From Nocardia fluminea (GTDB lineage: Bacteria; Actinomycetota; Actinomycetes; Mycobacteriales; Mycobacteriaceae), in NCBI RefSeq assembly GCF_002846365.1, contig NZ_PJMW01000002.1, positions 1,178,001-1,242,000 on the forward strand: a stretch of 64,000 nucleotides of DNA. Reading direction: 5' to 3'. The notes beneath the pieces were generated by a model. That model was given only the letters and a program-made list of their open reading frames with translations, searched no databases and was not told the DNA's origin. How positions within the stretch are numbered: the first letter of the stretch is position 1; the number at the start of each line of letters is the position of its first letter. Of this stretch, positions 9,643 to 19,124 are shown one piece after another. The position numbers were made by a program, and so were the translations under genes.

Positions 9643-9678
9643 CGTCGATCTCCTCGTCCATCCCCGACCGGCCGCCAT

Positions 9679-9721
9679 GCTTCTGATTCAGAAGCAACTA
9701 TCGTGCTTCTGAATGAGAAGC
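9679..9721. promoter_or_regulatory. Twin palindromic operators between SDR and hxlR
   Basis: GCTTCTGATTCAGAAGC (9679-9695) is a perfect 17-bp palindrome. GCTTCTGAATGAGAAGC (9705-9721) is a near copy with one broken pair, starting 26 bp later. The second overlaps the hxlR start codon. This spacing and position fit cooperative autoregulation by the HxlR dimer together with control of the divergent SDR gene. Confidence 0.7.
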
Positions 9722-10060
9722 GCAACCGGCGACGAACCCTCGCAAGCGATCCTGGCCTCGATCGACCTACTCGGCCAGCGCTGGATGCTGCGCGTCGTCT
9801 GGGAACTCGAACCGGGCCCCCTCGGGTTCCTCGACCTGCGCCGGCGCATGGGCAACTGCTCGTCGAGCATGCTGTCGGACCGTCTCCAGCAGCTCCAGTC
9901 CGCGGCACTGATCCGCAAGAACGGCCCGCGCGGCGCGTACGAGCTCACCACCGAGGGCGCGCTCCTCGCCGAAGCCCTCCAGCCCCTCTGGGACTGGTCC
10001 GAGAACCGGACCCCCACCGGCGACGGCAACGGGCGAATTCCCTGGCGGCCCGACCGCTAG
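9713..10060 (+). CDS. HxlR-family transcriptional regulator
   Basis: This small winged-helix repressor/activator (115 residues) is of the HxlR type, which commonly senses reactive electrophiles or quinones. Recognisable segments are ILASIDLLGQRWMLRVVWELEPGPLGFLDLRRRM, the recognition helix region SSSMLSDRLQQLQSAALI and the wing GPRGAYELTTEGALL. It lacks the N-terminal Cys found in some redox-sensing members. The ATG at 9713 lies inside the second operator half, with no clear Shine-Dalgarno. It is divergent from the SDR gene, which it likely controls. Confidence 0.85.
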   Translation: MRSATGDEPSQAILASIDLLGQRWMLRVVWELEPGPLGFLDLRRRMGNCSSSMLSDRLQQLQSAALIRKNGPRGAYELTTEGALLAEALQPLWDWSENRTPTGDGNGRIPWRPDR

Positions 10061-10108
10061 CCCGCCGGCCACCGGAATTTCGCTGGACAGGGGCGATATA
10101 ACTGGCTG

Positions 10109-10957
10109 ATGAGCGAAGAGGCGGCACTGTTCTGTGACACCGGTATGGCCGGTCGGATCGAGCGGATGGAGACCGAGGCCATTGCCGGTGCGGTGCGCAC
10201 CGGGCTCCGGAGTGCGACCTCGGCACCGGGCGGGTTCGTACACGAGATCGCCGGTGGCGCGGCGTGTTTCGCCGGCCCGAACTCCCCGCTGAACAAGGTG
10301 GTGGGCGTCGGCGTCGCCGGGGTGCCTTCGTCGGCACGGTGGGAGGCGGTCGAGCGGGCTTACGCCGAGGTGGGGGCACCGGTGCAGGTCGAGTTGGCCC
10401 ATCTCGCCGATCCGCGGATCGGCGCCGAACTGACCGCGCGTGGGTACCGGCTGACCTCGTTCGAGAACGTGCTCGGCGTACGTCTACACGGCCGTACGTG
10501 GCCGGTTCCGCATTCGGTGCAGGTGCGTCGCGACGACGGAGACGACGTGGACACCTGGCTCGACACCGTCGTCGACGGCTTCGCCACCCCCGACGACGGC
10601 CTACCCCCGGGCGAGGAGTTCCCTCGCGACATCCTCGCCACCGTGATCCGGGACCTCGCCGCCACCGACGGCACTCACCGATACCTGGCCTATCGCGCGG
10701 GCAGTCCCGCCGGCGGCGCCAGCGTTCGCATGACCGGCGGCATCGCCGCACTCGCCGGGGCGGCGACTCTTCCCGAGCACCGCAGGCAAGGCGTCCAGAC
10801 AGCGCTGCTCGCCACCCGGCTCAACGCGGCGTCCGCGGCCGGGTGCGACCTCGCCGTCGTCACCACCCAGCCCGGATCGCCATCCCAGAAGAACTCCCAG
10901 TCCCAAGGCTTCACCCTGCTGTACACCCGCGCGGTACTGGTCAAAGACCCCGCCTGA
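10109..10957 (+). CDS. GNAT-family N-acetyltransferase
   Basis: This is a 282-residue protein with a C-terminal GNAT domain. The acetyl-CoA pyrophosphate loop is visible in AALAGAATLPEHRRQGVQTALLATRLNAASAAGCDLAVVTTQPGS, with QNQGF-like QSQGFTLLYTR at the end. The N-terminal half (1-150) resembles the degenerate GNAT half seen in two-domain members (ERAYAEVGAPVQVELAHLADPRIGAELTARGYRLTSFENVL). The substrate is unknown. TATAAC at 10097-10102 ends six bases before the ATG and no ribosome-binding site is present, so the message may be leaderless. Confidence 0.82.
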   Translation: MSEEAALFCDTGMAGRIERMETEAIAGAVRTGLRSATSAPGGFVHEIAGGAACFAGPNSPLNKVVGVGVAGVPSSARWEAVERAYAEVGAPVQVELAHLADPRIGAELTARGYRLTSFENVLGVRLHGRTWPVPHSVQVRRDDGDDVDTWLDTVVDGFATPDDGLPPGEEFPRDILATVIRDLAATDGTHRYLAYRAGSPAGGASVRMTGGIAALAGAATLPEHRRQGVQTALLATRLNAASAAGCDLAVVTTQPGSPSQKNSQSQGFTLLYTRAVLVKDPA

Positions 10958-10964
10958 GCGGGAC

Positions 10965-11414
10965 CTACTCGATGCGGATCTCCTCGACGGTCGGGCCCTT
11001 GGCGGACAGGCCGCTCACCAGGAGCGCGTAGATCGCGACGATGAGGATGGGGGCCGCCAAGGGCGCCCAGATCAGCTGGACGGGGACCCAGGCCGCGGTG
11101 GCGGCGGCGATGGTGAACAGGACCGCGCCGCCGACCGACGGGATGGTGGTGGGTACCACGCCTTCGGGCGCGTGCAGGACTGCGGCATTCAGCAGGTACG
11201 TGGTGGCAACCAAACCCGCTGCCGCTGAGGCTGTTACGCCGACATCGGCGAACGCCAGGGCGGCGATGGTGATCAGCACCGCGCCGACCGCGGCCGGGCG
11301 CCACCACCAGCTCGCGATCACCAGAGCCAGCGCGGGCACGCCGGCGAGGGGATTGATCAACGCGACCGCGGCGACCAGGAGCAGGCCTGCCAGCAGGGCA
11401 AGGAATCTCGTCAT
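10965..11414 (-). CDS. Small four-helix membrane protein of the moxR operon
   Basis: This 149-residue integral membrane protein has about four hydrophobic segments (residues 3-35, 42-75, 90-112 and 115-137) and a short charged C-terminus (KGPTVEEIRIE). No catalytic motif is recognised. The ATG at 11414 overlaps the stop of the DUF58 gene (ATGA), so it is the last, coupled gene of the moxR operon. It probably assembles with or assists the DUF58/MoxR envelope machinery, but that is inferred from position only. Confidence 0.7.
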   Translation of the reverse strand: MTRFLALLAGLLLVAAVALINPLAGVPALALVIASWWWRPAAVGAVLITIAALAFADVGVTASAAAGLVATTYLLNAAVLHAPEGVVPTTIPSVGGAVLFTIAAATAAWVPVQLIWAPLAAPILIVAIYALLVSGLSAKGPTVEEIRIE

Positions 11415-12681
11415 CGGCGTACCCGTACTGCTCGGCGGTGCTCGGGCAGCAGACGCATGGCCTGGTCGAGGCGGGTGTCTTCGGGCCAGGCGATGATGTC
11501 GACGCCGACGGTACCCATGTCCCGATACATCGAGGCGCGTTCGAGCTGCCACATCTTGGCCATGGTCGGGTCGAGGCCGTCCTCGAAGGGAGTGCCGCGC
11601 AGGACGTCGACCGCGACCACCACGTGGCCGCGTTTGCGCAGGTCGATCAGGGCCAAGGCGAACTGGGTGTCGAGCAGCGTGGAGAAGGCCACCACGATCG
11701 CGCCGATCGGGACGGCGGCGTGCGGTGCGAGGGTGCCGGTGGTCTCGACGTGTTCGTCACCGACGCCCAGGACGGTGTCGACGATGCGATAGAACTGCCT
11801 GCGGCCGATGTCGGGCCGCAGCCAGCGTGGCGATTCGCCGAGGCAGACCACGGCGGTGCGGTCACCCGATTGCAGGGTCGACTGCACCACCTGGGCCGCA
11901 CCACGCACCGACAGTTCCAGCGACGCGCTGGCCGGGCCCGGCGCCTGCAACGACGTGTCGACCATGACGACCACGTCGGCGGAACGGTTGGTGAAGCGCT
12001 GGGTGACGTAGAGCCTGCCGCGCCGCGCGCTCACCGGCCAGTTGACCGCGCGCAGTTGATCACCCGGCGTGTAGGCGCGGATGTCGGCGTATTCGACGCC
12101 GGGACCGTGCCGCCGGGTCAGGTGGGTGCCGATGCGGTCGGGAAGTTCGGTGCGCGGCATGCGCATGCGCTGTGGATCGGCGATGGGGTACACGTAGAGC
12201 TTGGCCGCGGGCAGCTCGGTGGTCGCGACCGCGAGACCGGCCGGGCTCAGCGCGGACACCTTCACCTGCACCGGGTAACGGCCCCAGCGGGTGGCCGAGA
12301 GCCCGAGCCGCATCCCCGCGGGCGCACCGCCGGAATCGTGGGCTTCCTCGACCTCGAGTTCCAGGCCGGGCATCGGCAGGGCGGTCATCCGCAGCAGCGC
12401 GTGCCCGCTCTCGACGAAAGCGACCGCGCTACAGCCGATCACCTCGTTCTCGAAACAGCGCACGGTGCCGCTGCCGTCGACCTGGACTCTGGTCGGCGCC
12501 TGCTGCCACGGCGCGGTGGCGAGCACGCCGAGCATCGGCGCCGCGAAGACGACCAGTTGCCACTGCCCCAGCAACACCGCGACGACCAGTGCCGCTGCCG
12601 CGCAACCGGCCAGGATGAACACCAGCGGCGCGGGCCGCCACCGGAGGTCGACCTCGACCGTTCTGGATTCGTCGCGATGCT

Positions 12682-12685
<4 letters not shown>
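11411..12685 (-). CDS. DUF58 membrane-anchored protein
   Basis: DUF58 proteins carry a von Willebrand A-like fold and work with MoxR AAA+ ATPases in cell-envelope or complex-assembly functions. This 424-residue product has two N-terminal membrane helices (about 20-65), a beta-rich linker, the DUF58 signature HGPGVEYADIRAYTPGDQLRAVNWPVSARRGRLYV and a VWA-like stretch DVVVMVDTSLQAPG that keeps Asp-x-Ser of a MIDAS site only partly. The ATG at 12685 overlaps the moxR stop (ATGA). Context and signature make the family certain; the client is unknown. Confidence 0.87.
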
Positions 12686-13644
<959 letters not shown>

Positions 13645-13661
13645 CGGTGGCCTCTAACCCC

Positions 13662-14156
13662 TCACATCGTCTGCAAACGGCGCAGGATCTCGTCCAGCGC
13701 CTCTCTACCCGGTGCGCGACCGGTGTGATCGCGCAGCGCGGAGTTCGCCGGATCCACCCAGCGCCACAGTTCAGGTCCGAACTGCAGCTGACCGGCGGCC
13801 TCGGTGGCCCGGCGATTCTTGGAAACCCGCAACCCCGTGGACAGCTCGAATTCCTTGGCGAGCAGTGGCCGCAGGTGGCGGTCCCAGTCGGCCCGGGTGC
13901 CGTCGGCACGGGCGGTGAGCATCTCGGCGCGCGCGTGCCAGCGACCGAGCATCTCCGCGGGACCGTTGTCGATGTATTCGGTGAGCGGCTCCTCACGGAT
14001 CACGCGGTGCCGCAGCGACCAGACCAGCATCGCGAGCGCCGCGGCCACCGGCACGGCGACCGCGAGCAGCACCGAGTCACGGTCGAGACGCACCAGCGTC
14101 ACTTCGATCACCGCGACGGCGAGCACGGCCGTGACAATCACCGAAGTCCGGTTCAC
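13662..14156 (-). CDS. Membrane protein of the moxR operon
   Basis: This 164-residue protein has two N-terminal transmembrane helices (about 5-22 and 28-46) and a soluble C-terminal part rich in basic and acidic residues. The tail includes LRVSKNRRATEAAGQLQFGPELWRWVDPANSALRD. The function is unknown; similar proteins sit beside moxR in Nocardia and mycobacteria. I chose the GTG at 14156 because AGGAGGGGG lies four bases upstream; an ATG at 14174 would contain that ribosome-binding site in its coding sequence. Confidence 0.7.
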   Translation of the reverse strand: MNRTSVIVTAVLAVAVIEVTLVRLDRDSVLLAVAVPVAAALAMLVWSLRHRVIREEPLTEYIDNGPAEMLGRWHARAEMLTARADGTRADWDRHLRPLLAKEFELSTGLRVSKNRRATEAAGQLQFGPELWRWVDPANSALRDHTGRAPGREALDEILRRLQTM

Positions 14157-14220
14157 GCTGCCCCCTCCTGGCACTGACCACTCATGCCGTATCCATGCGG
14201 CAGGCCCGGGCGCTGACCGC

Positions 14221-15189
14221 TCATGCCGGCACCAACCTGCGCTGCAAGTCCGTTAGCACGATGCGCAGCAGTTGTTCGGCGCGCATGCGCTGCCATTCGA
14301 GCATCGAGTGCGGGCTGAACCGCGCCTCCTCGAACAGCGCGACCAGCTCGCGGGCCGAAGCGTCGTGCAGCACACCGCTTTCGAAGGCCCTGGCCAGCAC
14401 CTCCATCGGGGTGTCCGAGGCCAGCGGGCGGGCGGCGCGGTCGCTGGACAGACCGCGCTCCATCGCCACATAACAGGCGATGATGGCGGTGCGCGGGTCC
14501 TGGCCGGGGGCGTTCATCGCGGCGAGGCCCATTTCGGCGGCGCGCGTGAGCGAATCGACTTCGCTGGGGCTCGGTTCGTCCTCGACGGGTGCCGCGGGAG
14601 CCGGTTCCCGGCGCGCGGCCACGGCCACGACGACCAGGCCGACCAGCGCGACCACGATCAGCACGATGGCCAGGATCGCCGCGATCACCAGGGCGGTCCC
14701 GGTGAGTTCGGTGGGTCCGGTCGTGGGGTCCGCGGCGTGGGTGTCGGTGGTGGGGACGGGGCCGGAGCCCTCGGTCAGCGTCTCGGAGGCCGGGCGCATC
14801 GGGCGGGCGCCGGGCAGCAGGAACAGCGCGGTGACCCCGCCGGCGAAGATCAGCGCGACCGCGGCGACGGCGATCGGGACCAGCAGCGCCATCCTGCGCC
14901 ACTGGATGCGCGGCAGGGCGTCGCGCTCGGCTTCCGGCATCGCCAGGGGCAGGCGATGCTGGCTGGCGATCACGCCCGCGACCAGGATGACGATCGAGAC
15001 CAGCAGCAAGACCGGCATGACGGCGACGAGCAGCGGAGAAGGGGCTCCGGTCGCGGACTCGCCGGAGCCGGGCAGTGTGCCCTGCAACGCGATCGTCGAA
15101 GCGACGACCAGTGCGATCACGACAATCGCCCGCGTAATGGGCTGATTCACCCCGATCACAGCTGTACCACCAAACCCCAGAGACTGCAC
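14221..15189 (-). CDS. DUF4129 multi-pass membrane protein
   Basis: This 322-residue protein heads the moxR operon. It has four membrane segments (about 15-35, 52-75, 100-125 and 163-190), a Pro/Thr-rich external loop, and a C-terminal cytoplasmic DUF4129 domain with the family pattern IIACYVAMERGL...TPMEVLARAFESGVLHDASARELVALFEEARFSPHSM. In many actinobacteria this domain sits beside or fused to transglutaminase-like proteins of the same operon; none is present here. The start is uncertain: GTG codons at 15189, 15159 and 15150 are all possible and none has a good ribosome-binding site. Confidence 0.78.
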   Translation of the reverse strand: MQSLGFGGTAVIGVNQPITRAIVVIALVVASTIALQGTLPGSGESATGAPSPLLVAVMPVLLLVSIVILVAGVIASQHRLPLAMPEAERDALPRIQWRRMALLVPIAVAAVALIFAGGVTALFLLPGARPMRPASETLTEGSGPVPTTDTHAADPTTGPTELTGTALVIAAILAIVLIVVALVGLVVVAVAARREPAPAAPVEDEPSPSEVDSLTRAAEMGLAAMNAPGQDPRTAIIACYVAMERGLSSDRAARPLASDTPMEVLARAFESGVLHDASARELVALFEEARFSPHSMLEWQRMRAEQLLRIVLTDLQRRLVPA

Positions 15190-15288
15190 AAAACAGCCAC
15201 ATAGTTACATGCCGAGTGGTCCGCTCGAGAGGAAATCGATGCTTTTGGACCCCTCCCCTCCTATTGTCCCCCTGCGATCAAGGGCTTG

Positions 15289-16362
15289 CTACGCAGTGCG
15301 AACGTTCGACACGCGAGTTAATGGCAACTCACCGAGACGGCTGGCGGTGCGGGCGAGATCGGGAATCGCGGGCACCCCCGAAGTCAGGTCGTGTGAGCGC
15401 TCCGGCGCGTGGACCGTGAACGGGAGATCGGCGTCATAGAGAACATCGACGAGATTGACCAGCCTCATGGACCAGTCCGGCGGGACTTCGCGCAGTGGCG
15501 GGACCGCCCGCAGGGTCCAGTGGCGGTAGCGCTGGGTGAGGCGCAGGTAGTCGGCGGCGCTGGTGGGGGCCGCGCAGAGGGCGTGGAAGTCGAAGGTGAT
15601 GGCGTCGGCGGCGGTGTGGGCACGCACGGTTCGGCCGTGGCCGAGGGGCACCTCGGCAGTGGGCCGCGCATCCGCGCACGCCTCGGCCGTACGAATGCCA
15701 CCCGGCCCCGCACCCGCGGTGAGCACGTAACGGCCCGCCAGGAAGCCGGTGTCCCGGTGCGTGACGAGGGTGCGGTAGTCGAGTGGTCCATCGAGCGTGA
15801 CGACGTCCAGGTTGGCCAGAATCTGCTCGATGGAGGGCAGGAAGTGGTCATGGAACAAAGGGTTGGGCAGGAGGTCCGCTGGGCGGTAGTTCGAGGTGAC
15901 CACGAGGGTGCGCCGATCGGCGAAGAGGGCGTCGAGCAGGCGGGCGACGAGCATCGCGTCGCCGATGTCGGTGACGTGGAATTCGTCGAAGCAGACCAGG
16001 TCGGCGTCGCCGAGGAGTTCGTCGATGGCACGTTCGATCGAGCCGAGGGTGTGGGTGGCGGCATGGAGGGCGGCGAAGAAGGTGTGGAAGTGGAAGCGGC
16101 GCTTGTGCTGCGTCTCGACCGCGCCGAAGAATCGGTCCATCACCATGGTCTTGCCACGACCCGGTCGACCGTGCAGGTAGATGCCGGCGCGGTCGGCCCG
16201 CCGGCCGCCCCTTTCAGTGAGGCGCGGGAGCGGGATGCCGAATGGGCCGGTGCGTCGAGCGCGGTGCCCCCCGTGGTGCCCGGCGACCGGATCGAGCAGT
16301 GATTCGAGCGCGTGCAGGACCGCTTGCTGTGCGGGGTCGAGCACCACGAAGTCGGGTTTCAT
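15289..16362 (-). CDS. zapE: ZapE/AFG1-family ATPase
   Basis: This P-loop ATPase of the ZapE (AFG1/LACE1) family is linked to cell division in proteobacteria; its role in actinobacteria is not well defined. In 357 residues it has Walker A YLHGRPGRGKTMVMDRFF at 62-79, an FHFHTFFAALH segment, Walker B DADLVCFDEFHVTDIGDA, and sensor TLVVTSNYRPADLLPNPLFHDHFLPSI. It ends in VNLVDVLYDADLPF, typical of the family. It is divergent from a TetR gene with a 20-bp palindrome between them. The ATG is preceded by GAGGAGGCTCGC on the minus strand. Confidence 0.88.
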   Translation of the reverse strand: MKPDFVVLDPAQQAVLHALESLLDPVAGHHGGHRARRTGPFGIPLPRLTERGGRRADRAGIYLHGRPGRGKTMVMDRFFGAVETQHKRRFHFHTFFAALHAATHTLGSIERAIDELLGDADLVCFDEFHVTDIGDAMLVARLLDALFADRRTLVVTSNYRPADLLPNPLFHDHFLPSIEQILANLDVVTLDGPLDYRTLVTHRDTGFLAGRYVLTAGAGPGGIRTAEACADARPTAEVPLGHGRTVRAHTAADAITFDFHALCAAPTSAADYLRLTQRYRHWTLRAVPPLREVPPDWSMRLVNLVDVLYDADLPFTVHAPERSHDLTSGVPAIPDLARTASRLGELPLTRVSNVRTA

Positions 16363-16376
16363 GCGAGCCTCCTCGG

Positions 16377-16396
16377 TCCTCTACAGTTGTAGAGGA
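16377..16396. promoter_or_regulatory. TetR operator between zapE and tetR
   Basis: TCCTCTACA and TGTAGAGGA form a perfect 9-bp inverted repeat around GT, 15 bases from the zapE start and 29 from the TetR start. The size fits a TetR-dimer site controlling one or both genes. Confidence 0.68.
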
Positions 16397-16424
16397 CGGG
16401 CGTCGCCGACGGCCAGGAGAGGTG

Positions 16425-17051
16425 ATGATGTCCACAAACCGGCGGGCGCGGATCGTGGCAGGTGCCATCGAACTCATCGCGACCCGGGGCATCCGCGCGC
16501 TCACCCACCGCGCGCTGGACACCCAGCTGGACCTGCCCGCGGGTTCGACCTCGTACTATTTCCGCACGCGGCAGGCATTGATCGAGGCGGTCGCCGACGC
16601 GATCACCACTCGCTCACGCACGGACTTCCGCGCGCTGGGCGCGGAGCAGATCGCGCGCGAGGGCGAAGGAACCGGTCGGGCGATGGATCCAAGTCAGGCC
16701 GCGCACGACATCGCGACCTGGCTCGATCAGCTGCTCGCCCATCGCCGCAACGAGCTGATCGCCCGGCACGCCTTGATCATCGAGGTCCTGTCGGATCGTG
16801 AACTACACGCCCGCCTGGCAGGCAGCCTGTTCTCCCTGGAGCGCGCAACCGAGCTGTTCGCGGACCTCGGTGCCGCCGAGCCGCGGCAGTCGGCCCACGA
16901 CTTCCTCGCACTGCTGGAAGGACTGGTCTTCGACCGGTTCGCCGGGCTGCGCGCACATTCCGCGGGCACCGTCGACCAGCTGGCCCGCCCGCTGGCCGAG
17001 TTCTTGACCGGTGCGCGCAACTATTCCGCGCGCCAACCGAATTCGGAATAG
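16425..17051 (+). CDS. TetR-family regulator
   Basis: This 208-residue TetR protein has an N-terminal HTH spanning IVAGAIELIATRGIRALTHRALDTQLDLPAGSTSYYFRTRQALIEAV and an all-helical C-terminal ligand domain with no recognised effector. AGGAGAGG ends just before two in-frame ATG codons (16425, 16428); either could be used. It is divergent from zapE across a palindrome. The 3-prime end overlaps the converging NUDIX gene by 31 bp, so the last ten codons are read on both strands. Confidence 0.83.
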   Translation: MMSTNRRARIVAGAIELIATRGIRALTHRALDTQLDLPAGSTSYYFRTRQALIEAVADAITTRSRTDFRALGAEQIAREGEGTGRAMDPSQAAHDIATWLDQLLAHRRNELIARHALIIEVLSDRELHARLAGSLFSLERATELFADLGAAEPRQSAHDFLALLEGLVFDRFAGLRAHSAGTVDQLARPLAEFLTGARNYSARQPNSE

Positions 17052-17460
17052 AGCGCGGACGAATTCAGCGCCGCCAATCCGAGCGCGGAGTACTCGATCA
17101 GATCCGCGGGCAACGCAGTGAGCGGAAACCATTCCAGCGCATAACATTTGTCGAGTTCACAATTGACAGGTTCACCGCGCCATTTTTCGACGCGGAAGAA
17201 CAGGCCGAGGCGGGAATCACGACCGGGCGCGGTGACGTGGGCGACGTGAAACAGCCGCAAGGCGGCAGGTTCGATGCCCACCCCGATTTCCTCCGCGGCT
17301 TCACGCACCGCTGCCGCCGCCACCGACTCGTCGGCTTCGACCTTGCCCGAGGGCAGGTGCCAGCGATGATCGACTCGTCGCCGCTGCGGCGCAGGCTCAG
17401 CAGGACCTCGTCACCGCGGATCAGCAGGACGTGCACGTCGACCAGGTGGCGGGGAGTCAC
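17021..17460 (-). pseudogene. NUDIX hydrolase gene with a frameshift
   Basis: Two minus-strand frames together make one NUDIX protein of about 146 residues. The first (17460 to about 17370) gives MTPRHLVDVHVLLIRGDEVLLSLRRSGDES. After a lost base near 17365-17372 the second gives DHRWHLPSGKVEADE, then a perfect NUDIX box: GKVEADESVAAAAVREAAEEIGV fits Gx5Ex7REUXEExGU. It runs on to EFGWRAE at 17021. The box is intact, so the break is recent or a sequencing error. The family hydrolyses nucleoside diphosphate derivatives; the substrate here is unknown. It converges on and overlaps the TetR gene. Confidence 0.8.
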
Positions 17461-17485
17461 CCGGTCGAGCGTACGAGAGCCGGGG

Positions 17486-18685
17486 CTACGACGTCAGGAC
17501 GAGTCCGGAGGTGGGGACGCCGGTGCCCGCGGTGACCAGGATGCGTTCCAGGGCGTCGACCTGGTTGACCGAGGTGCCGCGGATCTGGCGAACCGCTTCG
17601 GCGATGCCGTTCATGCCGTGGATATAGGCCTCACCGAGCTGGCCGCCGTGGGTGTTGAGCGGAAGCCGGCCGCCGAGCTCGATGGCACCGTCGGCGATGA
17701 AGTCCTTGGCTTCGCCACGGGAGCAGAAGCCCAGTTCCTCGAGCTGCATGAGGACGAACGGGGTGAAGTGGTCGTAGAGGATCGCGGCCTGCATGTCGGC
17801 GGCGGTCAGGCCGCTCTGCGCCCACAGCTGGTCGCCGACGAGACCCATCTCGGGCAGGCCGGTCATGGCGTCGCGGTAGTAGCTGGTCATCACGTACTGG
17901 TCCGCGCCGCTGCCCTGAGCGGCGGCCGCGATGATCGCGGGACGCTGTGGGAGGTCGCGGGCGCGTTCGGCGCTGGTGACCACGATGGCGACGCCGCCGT
18001 CGGACTCCTGGCAACAGTCGAGCAGGTGCAGCGGCTCGGCGATCCAGCGCGAATCCTGGTGCTGTTCCAGGGTGATCGGTTTGCCGTAGAAGAAGGCGTT
18101 GGGATTCACCGCGGCGTGCTTGCGGTCGGCGACCGCGACCGCGCCGAAGTCGGCACTGGTCGCGCCGGTGACGTGCATGTACCGGCGGGCGACCATCGCG
18201 ACCTGCGCGGCGGGCGTGCCGAGCCCCTGCGGGTAGGCCCAGCCCGCGTCGATCCCCGATGACGTGGGCGCGGCGGCCAGCGCGGGCGAGAACTGACCGA
18301 AACGCGCACCGGACCGTTCGTTGAACGCGCGATAGGCCACCACCACATCGGCCACCCCGGTGGCCACGGCCATCGCGGCCTGCTGCACGGTCGCGCAGGC
18401 AGCGCCGCCGCCGTAGCCGATGTGGCTGAAGAACTTCAGGCTCGGAATGCCGACCGCCCTGGCCACCGCCGCCTGGGTGTTGGTGTCCATGGTGAAGGTG
18501 GTGAGACCGTCGACGTCGGCGGGCGTGAGACCCGCGTCGGCCAGCGCCGCACGCACAGCCTCCGCGGCCAAACGCAATTCACTGCGGCCGGAGTCCTTGG
18601 AGAAGTCGGTGGCCCCGATCCCGACGATGGCGGCGCGACCGGAAAGGCCGGCGCGGTCGGTGGATCCGGCCGAGGGGGTGCTCAT
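17486..18685 (-). CDS. ltp2: Ltp2, thiolase-fold steroid side-chain aldolase
   Basis: This is a thiolase-superfamily lipid-transfer protein, 399 residues, matching Rv3540c. With the ChsH2 DUF35 domain it cleaves the 17-hydroxy side-chain CoA ester by retro-aldol reaction, releasing propionyl-CoA and androstadienedione-type ketone. Family segments include IVGIGATDFSKDSGRSELRLAAEAVRAAL, FFSHIGYGGGAACATVQQAAMAV, LHLLDCCQESDGGVAIVV, LYDHFTPFVLMQLEELGFCSRGEAKDF and the terminal GGQLGEAYIHGMNGIAEAVRQIRGTS. It overlaps chsH1 by ATGA and is the last gene of the fadE34-to-ltp2 operon under KstR. Confidence 0.93.
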   Translation of the reverse strand: MSTPSAGSTDRAGLSGRAAIVGIGATDFSKDSGRSELRLAAEAVRAALADAGLTPADVDGLTTFTMDTNTQAAVARAVGIPSLKFFSHIGYGGGAACATVQQAAMAVATGVADVVVAYRAFNERSGARFGQFSPALAAAPTSSGIDAGWAYPQGLGTPAAQVAMVARRYMHVTGATSADFGAVAVADRKHAAVNPNAFFYGKPITLEQHQDSRWIAEPLHLLDCCQESDGGVAIVVTSAERARDLPQRPAIIAAAAQGSGADQYVMTSYYRDAMTGLPEMGLVGDQLWAQSGLTAADMQAAILYDHFTPFVLMQLEELGFCSRGEAKDFIADGAIELGGRLPLNTHGGQLGEAYIHGMNGIAEAVRQIRGTSVNQVDALERILVTAGTGVPTSGLVLTS

Positions 18686-19104
18686 TTCGACTCCAGATCG
18701 GGGAGTGCGATGACGGCGGTGGCGGTGATGTGCTCGCCGAGGCTGTCCTTGCCGTGCACGTCGATGGTGACCTGGGTGCCGTCGATCTCGGTGACCGTGC
18801 CGGACAGGGTCAGGGTGTCACCGGCGTACAGCGGCACGCCGAGGCGAAGGGCGATGCGCTTGACCAGCGCACGCGGGCCCGCCCAATCGGTGACGAAGCG
18901 CTGCACCAGACCGGTGTCGGTGAGGATGTTGACGAAGATGTCGCTGGACCCGCGCTCGACCGCCTTGTCGCGGTCGTGGTGCACGTCCTGGAAGTCCCTG
19001 GTGGCCAGCGCGGTGCTGATCACGAAGGTGGGATCGGCGTGGATCGCCAGCTCCGGCAGCACTGTGCCCACCACGATGGCGGCGGGTTCGACGGTGGATG
19101 TCAT
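18682..19104 (-). CDS. chsH1: ChsH1, MaoC subunit of side-chain hydratase
   Basis: This is the small MaoC-like subunit of the heteromeric ChsH1-ChsH2 enoyl-CoA hydratase, which hydrates the three-carbon side-chain enoyl-CoA before Ltp2 acts. The single hot-dog domain holds the catalytic region STALATRDFQDVHHDRDKAVERG, then SSDIFVNILTDTGLVQRFVTDWAGP as in Rv3541c. I placed the start at ATG 19104 (140 residues), with AAAGGA eight bases upstream; ATG 19125, overlapping the chsH2 stop, is the alternative and would add seven residues. The 3-prime end overlaps the ltp2 start. Confidence 0.9.
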   Translation of the reverse strand: MTSTVEPAAIVVGTVLPELAIHADPTFVISTALATRDFQDVHHDRDKAVERGSSDIFVNILTDTGLVQRFVTDWAGPRALVKRIALRLGVPLYAGDTLTLSGTVTEIDGTQVTIDVHGKDSLGEHITATAVIALPDLESK

Positions 19105-19124
19105 CGAGGCGTCCTTTGCGGTCA

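Noticed and set aside
14153..15202. Alternative minus-strand frame overlapping the DUF4129 gene
   Set aside because: Arg/Gly/Pro-rich with no hydrophobic segments, while the other frame has clear membrane helices and the DUF4129 signature.
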